Source of the DNA: Sporisorium sorghi
Taxonomy: Eukaryota; Basidiomycota; Ustilaginomycetes; Ustilaginales; Ustilaginaceae
Length of the DNA: 64,000 bases
NCBI GenBank assembly: GCA_023212695.1
Contig: JALCCG010000035.1
Location: 51,512 to 115,511 of the forward strand
Direction: 5' to 3'
Shown here: piece after piece, positions 61,892-64,000 of the stretch
Layout: each line of letters opens with the position of its first letter
Numbering within the stretch: position 1 is the stretch's first letter
Made by a program: the position numbers and the translations under genes
The notes under the pieces: generated by a model
Told to the model about the DNA's origin: nothing
Databases searched by the model: none
What the model saw: only the letters and a program-made list of their open reading frames with translations

Positions 61892-63143
61892 AGGAGGCGA
61901 GATCTGATAAAGTTGATCTGCAATGCTTTACCTCCATGACAACGCTTTGCGCTGTGTGTTGCTGTGTGTGCCGCGATGAGGATGCACTGGTGTGTGTGTG
62001 TCTGCTTCGTTGGTCGTTGCTGGCTCTGGTTGCTAGGCGCGAGTGATTGGCATCCAGCATCCGACTGCGAGTCGTGATCCGGTCGACCAGCACAAAAGAG
62101 CTCTAGTCCGCCGCATCGGTGCCCGATCGTATCTCGTCTTGCACCGACTTGAAACGAAACAGAGAGTTCTCATTGATGACCTGCGAGAGTCATTTTGACC
62201 AATTTTGACCAAAAAAAAAAAAAACCAAAAAAACCAAGCTAAAAAAATCATCCCGGAAAAGAAGGCCGCAAAAATCCCTTACATTGTGAGACCATGGCCG
62301 ACGAGCAAAGTGCCCGCTCTGTGTGGTGGCTCGAGAAGCCAGCCTCCGCGACGCTTTGCGATTGGATCAGCGATAAAGCGATAAGTAAGCGAGCGGGCGG
62401 AGATTGAAACGACGAAGGGTTTCGTGCATATCGACCAAAGAAGGCGCTGCTGCTGCTGCTTTGCTACAAGACCGTGCAGCGCGACCTCGCTAATGACTTG
62501 GTCGTGGTGGACGTGGTGCAACAGCTGCAAAGCACGGTCAAGATGCTGCTGGTCGACATGATGCTACAGGACAAGCTCGCACGGTCCTGCTTATTTACGC
62601 GAGGGCTGGTTCGAAAGCTCGCCAACGAACGACCCGGAATGATCCGCCCTGGTTAGCAACATAGAAGGCTGCTTCACTCGGCCACGGTAGCCATGGGGAT
62701 GGCAGTCCGACGCTTGTGTTATGGTGAAGATGCTCGAGCACTGTACTCGGGCAGAAGAAGAGGAAATCAGAGCTCAGGGTCGCAGACCGGCCAGTTCTGA
62801 GCGCGGAGAGGTTGTTCTGAAAGTCCTGTGAAACCTACCCGCACGCGACTGAAGGCGGTAGAAACACCGGTCGAGTGTTGGACAGAAGGCTCGGCTTGAC
62901 TCGAGCGCCCCCACCCGCTCTCGTGGTCTGGTCTGGAGTCTAAAGCAGGCTCGCTAGGTGTTTGCAGCGCCGGCCAAGCGGAGCCAGCCGAACGGTCATT
63001 TGCCATCAACCCGAAAGCTTGCAAGGCCTTGGCTTCCTCGCTGGAACAAACAACATCGAATACAAACAACGTCCGCAAACAATGGTTGTTTTCTGTTCAG
63101 GCACCTGCATGTTCGAGAGTGAAACACAACCGACGACACGGTC

Positions 63144-63229
63144 AGCCAGCAAAGCCAGCAAAGCCAGCAAACCTAGCAAACCTAGCAAACCTAGCAAAAC
63201 TTGCACAGCTCGCACAGCTCGCACAGCTC
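63144..63229. repeat. Two adjacent nonamer tandem arrays
   Basis: Six 9-base units (three AGCCAGCAA then three ACCTAGCAA) at 63144-63197, followed after a few bases by three GCACAGCTC units at 63203-63229. The unit length is nine in both, though the sequences differ. Confidence 0.9.
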
Positions 63230-63856
63230 GACGAACATGTCTGTTGATCAATGGTGATCCCGAGCCGTTTGGGCCTTGCGTGCGTTGCGTTGCGTGTGGG
63301 GGGCCCAAGCTCGATCCAAATTCAAGCTTGCAGCTCGCCTGCTCGTGTGTCACCAGCTCGGTTCTGTTTCGGCGAGCGAGCAATAGGCTTGCAGGTGATG
63401 AAACTGCTTCTGGAGCCGAGCAGAGGAGAAGACGAAAATAAAAGATTTTAAAATTTGTGGGCGGGTATCCTTCAAAGCTTTTGGCAAAGGATGAGTTGCT
63501 GCAAGCCAGCCATGCATTCATCTGCAGCTGATTTTCAATCAACGCATCGTCTGACTGCAGCTCGAGCCTCAGAGACACACACTCACTCGCGCATCTGCAC
63601 CTGGACACCTGGCTCGTCCGAGCGCTGGCATGCTCTGTCGCGCGTGGAAAAGTTCGAGGCAAGATGCTTGCGAAGACTGTTGATGAAGAAAGGGTCAAGC
63701 GAAAGCGATGACAGATTTTGGTGGCTACAATGCCCCGGTCACACCGGAGCGAGAGGGAGTGACGGACACAGCGGCAGAGCAGAGAGGGAGAGAAAAGTCA
63801 TGTAGAGAAAAGTCATGTTTCTGTGTTTCTGATTGTTTTCTCCTGCTGCTGATCTG

Positions 63857-63857
<1 letters not shown>

Positions 63858-63900
<43 letters not shown>

Positions 63901-64000
63901 AATTTTAACTTTTTTTTTTTTTTTAATTTTTTTTTTTAAATGAAAAAAAAGAGGGAACAGGGGCGGTTGTTTTAAACGAAAAAATTAGCCAGCGTCTCTT
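63858..64000. other. Low-quality AT-rich tail
   Basis: A T run of about 36 leads into mixed A/T homopolymers (about 63894-63948) and then ambiguous-looking sequence. It resembles the degraded stretch beside the gap at 53096 and probably marks a contig end. Confidence 0.6.

Larger units (their letters stand above)
61892..64000. other. Terminal intergenic region without a supported gene
   Basis: I see no convincing gene over 2.1 kb. Frames such as 63006-63698 on the minus strand lack motifs and span repeats. It contains TGTG repeats near 61990, an A13 run near 62212, two nonamer arrays (63144-63229) and a degraded AT-rich tail from about 63858. Confidence 0.6.

Noticed and set aside
63006..63698. 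230-codon frame near the window end
   Set aside because: It runs through two nonamer repeats and has no recognisable domain or start context.

Overview
The window is nuclear DNA from a basidiomycete fungus, most likely a smut-type Ustilaginomycete. The evidence is compact, GC-rich, intron-poor genes; short introns with GTAAGT/GTGAGT donors and a TACTAAC branch site; a gamma-tubulin, a Nic96-type nucleoporin and a CENP-H-like kinetochore protein with fungal features; and no operons. About two dozen genes lie on both strands, mostly as divergent or convergent pairs. No virus, CRISPR array, rRNA or tRNA was recognised.

Layout. 1-5.3 kb: 3'-truncated PDX1 (vitamin B6 synthesis), the Rieske subunit of complex III (three exons), and a Ser-rich secreted protein with a 33-T tract in its intron. 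6.3-9.9 kb: an unrecognised gene broken by several frame changes and carrying 27 copies of GAGGGC, facing a small two-helix membrane protein. 10.7-23.2 kb: VPS11, a divergent mitochondrial-carrier-like protein, a JTB-like type I membrane protein, a small hydrophilic protein behind a TATA box, and the mitochondrial membrane protein YME2. 23.6-38 kb: mitochondrial threonyl-tRNA synthetase, a Mn-type cation diffusion facilitator, NIC96, an NHX-type Na+/H+ exchanger, an AT-rich MITE, 6-phosphogluconolactonase, and a Rab7-like GTPase with an insertion of about 400 residues. 38.6-48 kb: the PI4P 5-kinase MSS4, a CENP-H-like protein, a thaumatin-like secreted protein, and a Mei5/Sfr1-like recombination factor. 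49-62 kb: AVL9, fibrillarin, an assembly gap, gamma-tubulin, TAF6, a hairpin-dense non-coding locus, the five-exon LSM2, and cytosolic tryptophanyl-tRNA synthetase. The last 2 kb hold no gene I can support and end in poor-quality sequence.

The genes are mainly unrelated housekeeping functions: respiration and mitochondrial translation/DNA maintenance (RIP1, MST1, YME2), vacuole and trafficking (VPS11, NHX, Rab, AVL9, MSS4), nucleus and chromosome (NIC96, CENP-H, TUB4, SFR1, TAF6, NOP1, LSM2) and metabolism (PDX1, SOL). The accessory-looking parts are the frameshifted gene, the two secreted proteins, the MITE, the 58.5-59.3 kb RNA candidate and a short palindrome (core TACAGTAAATTTACTGTA) recurring between genes. 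The 10-N gap at 53.1 kb is flanked by two copies of one sequence and is probably an assembly artefact.
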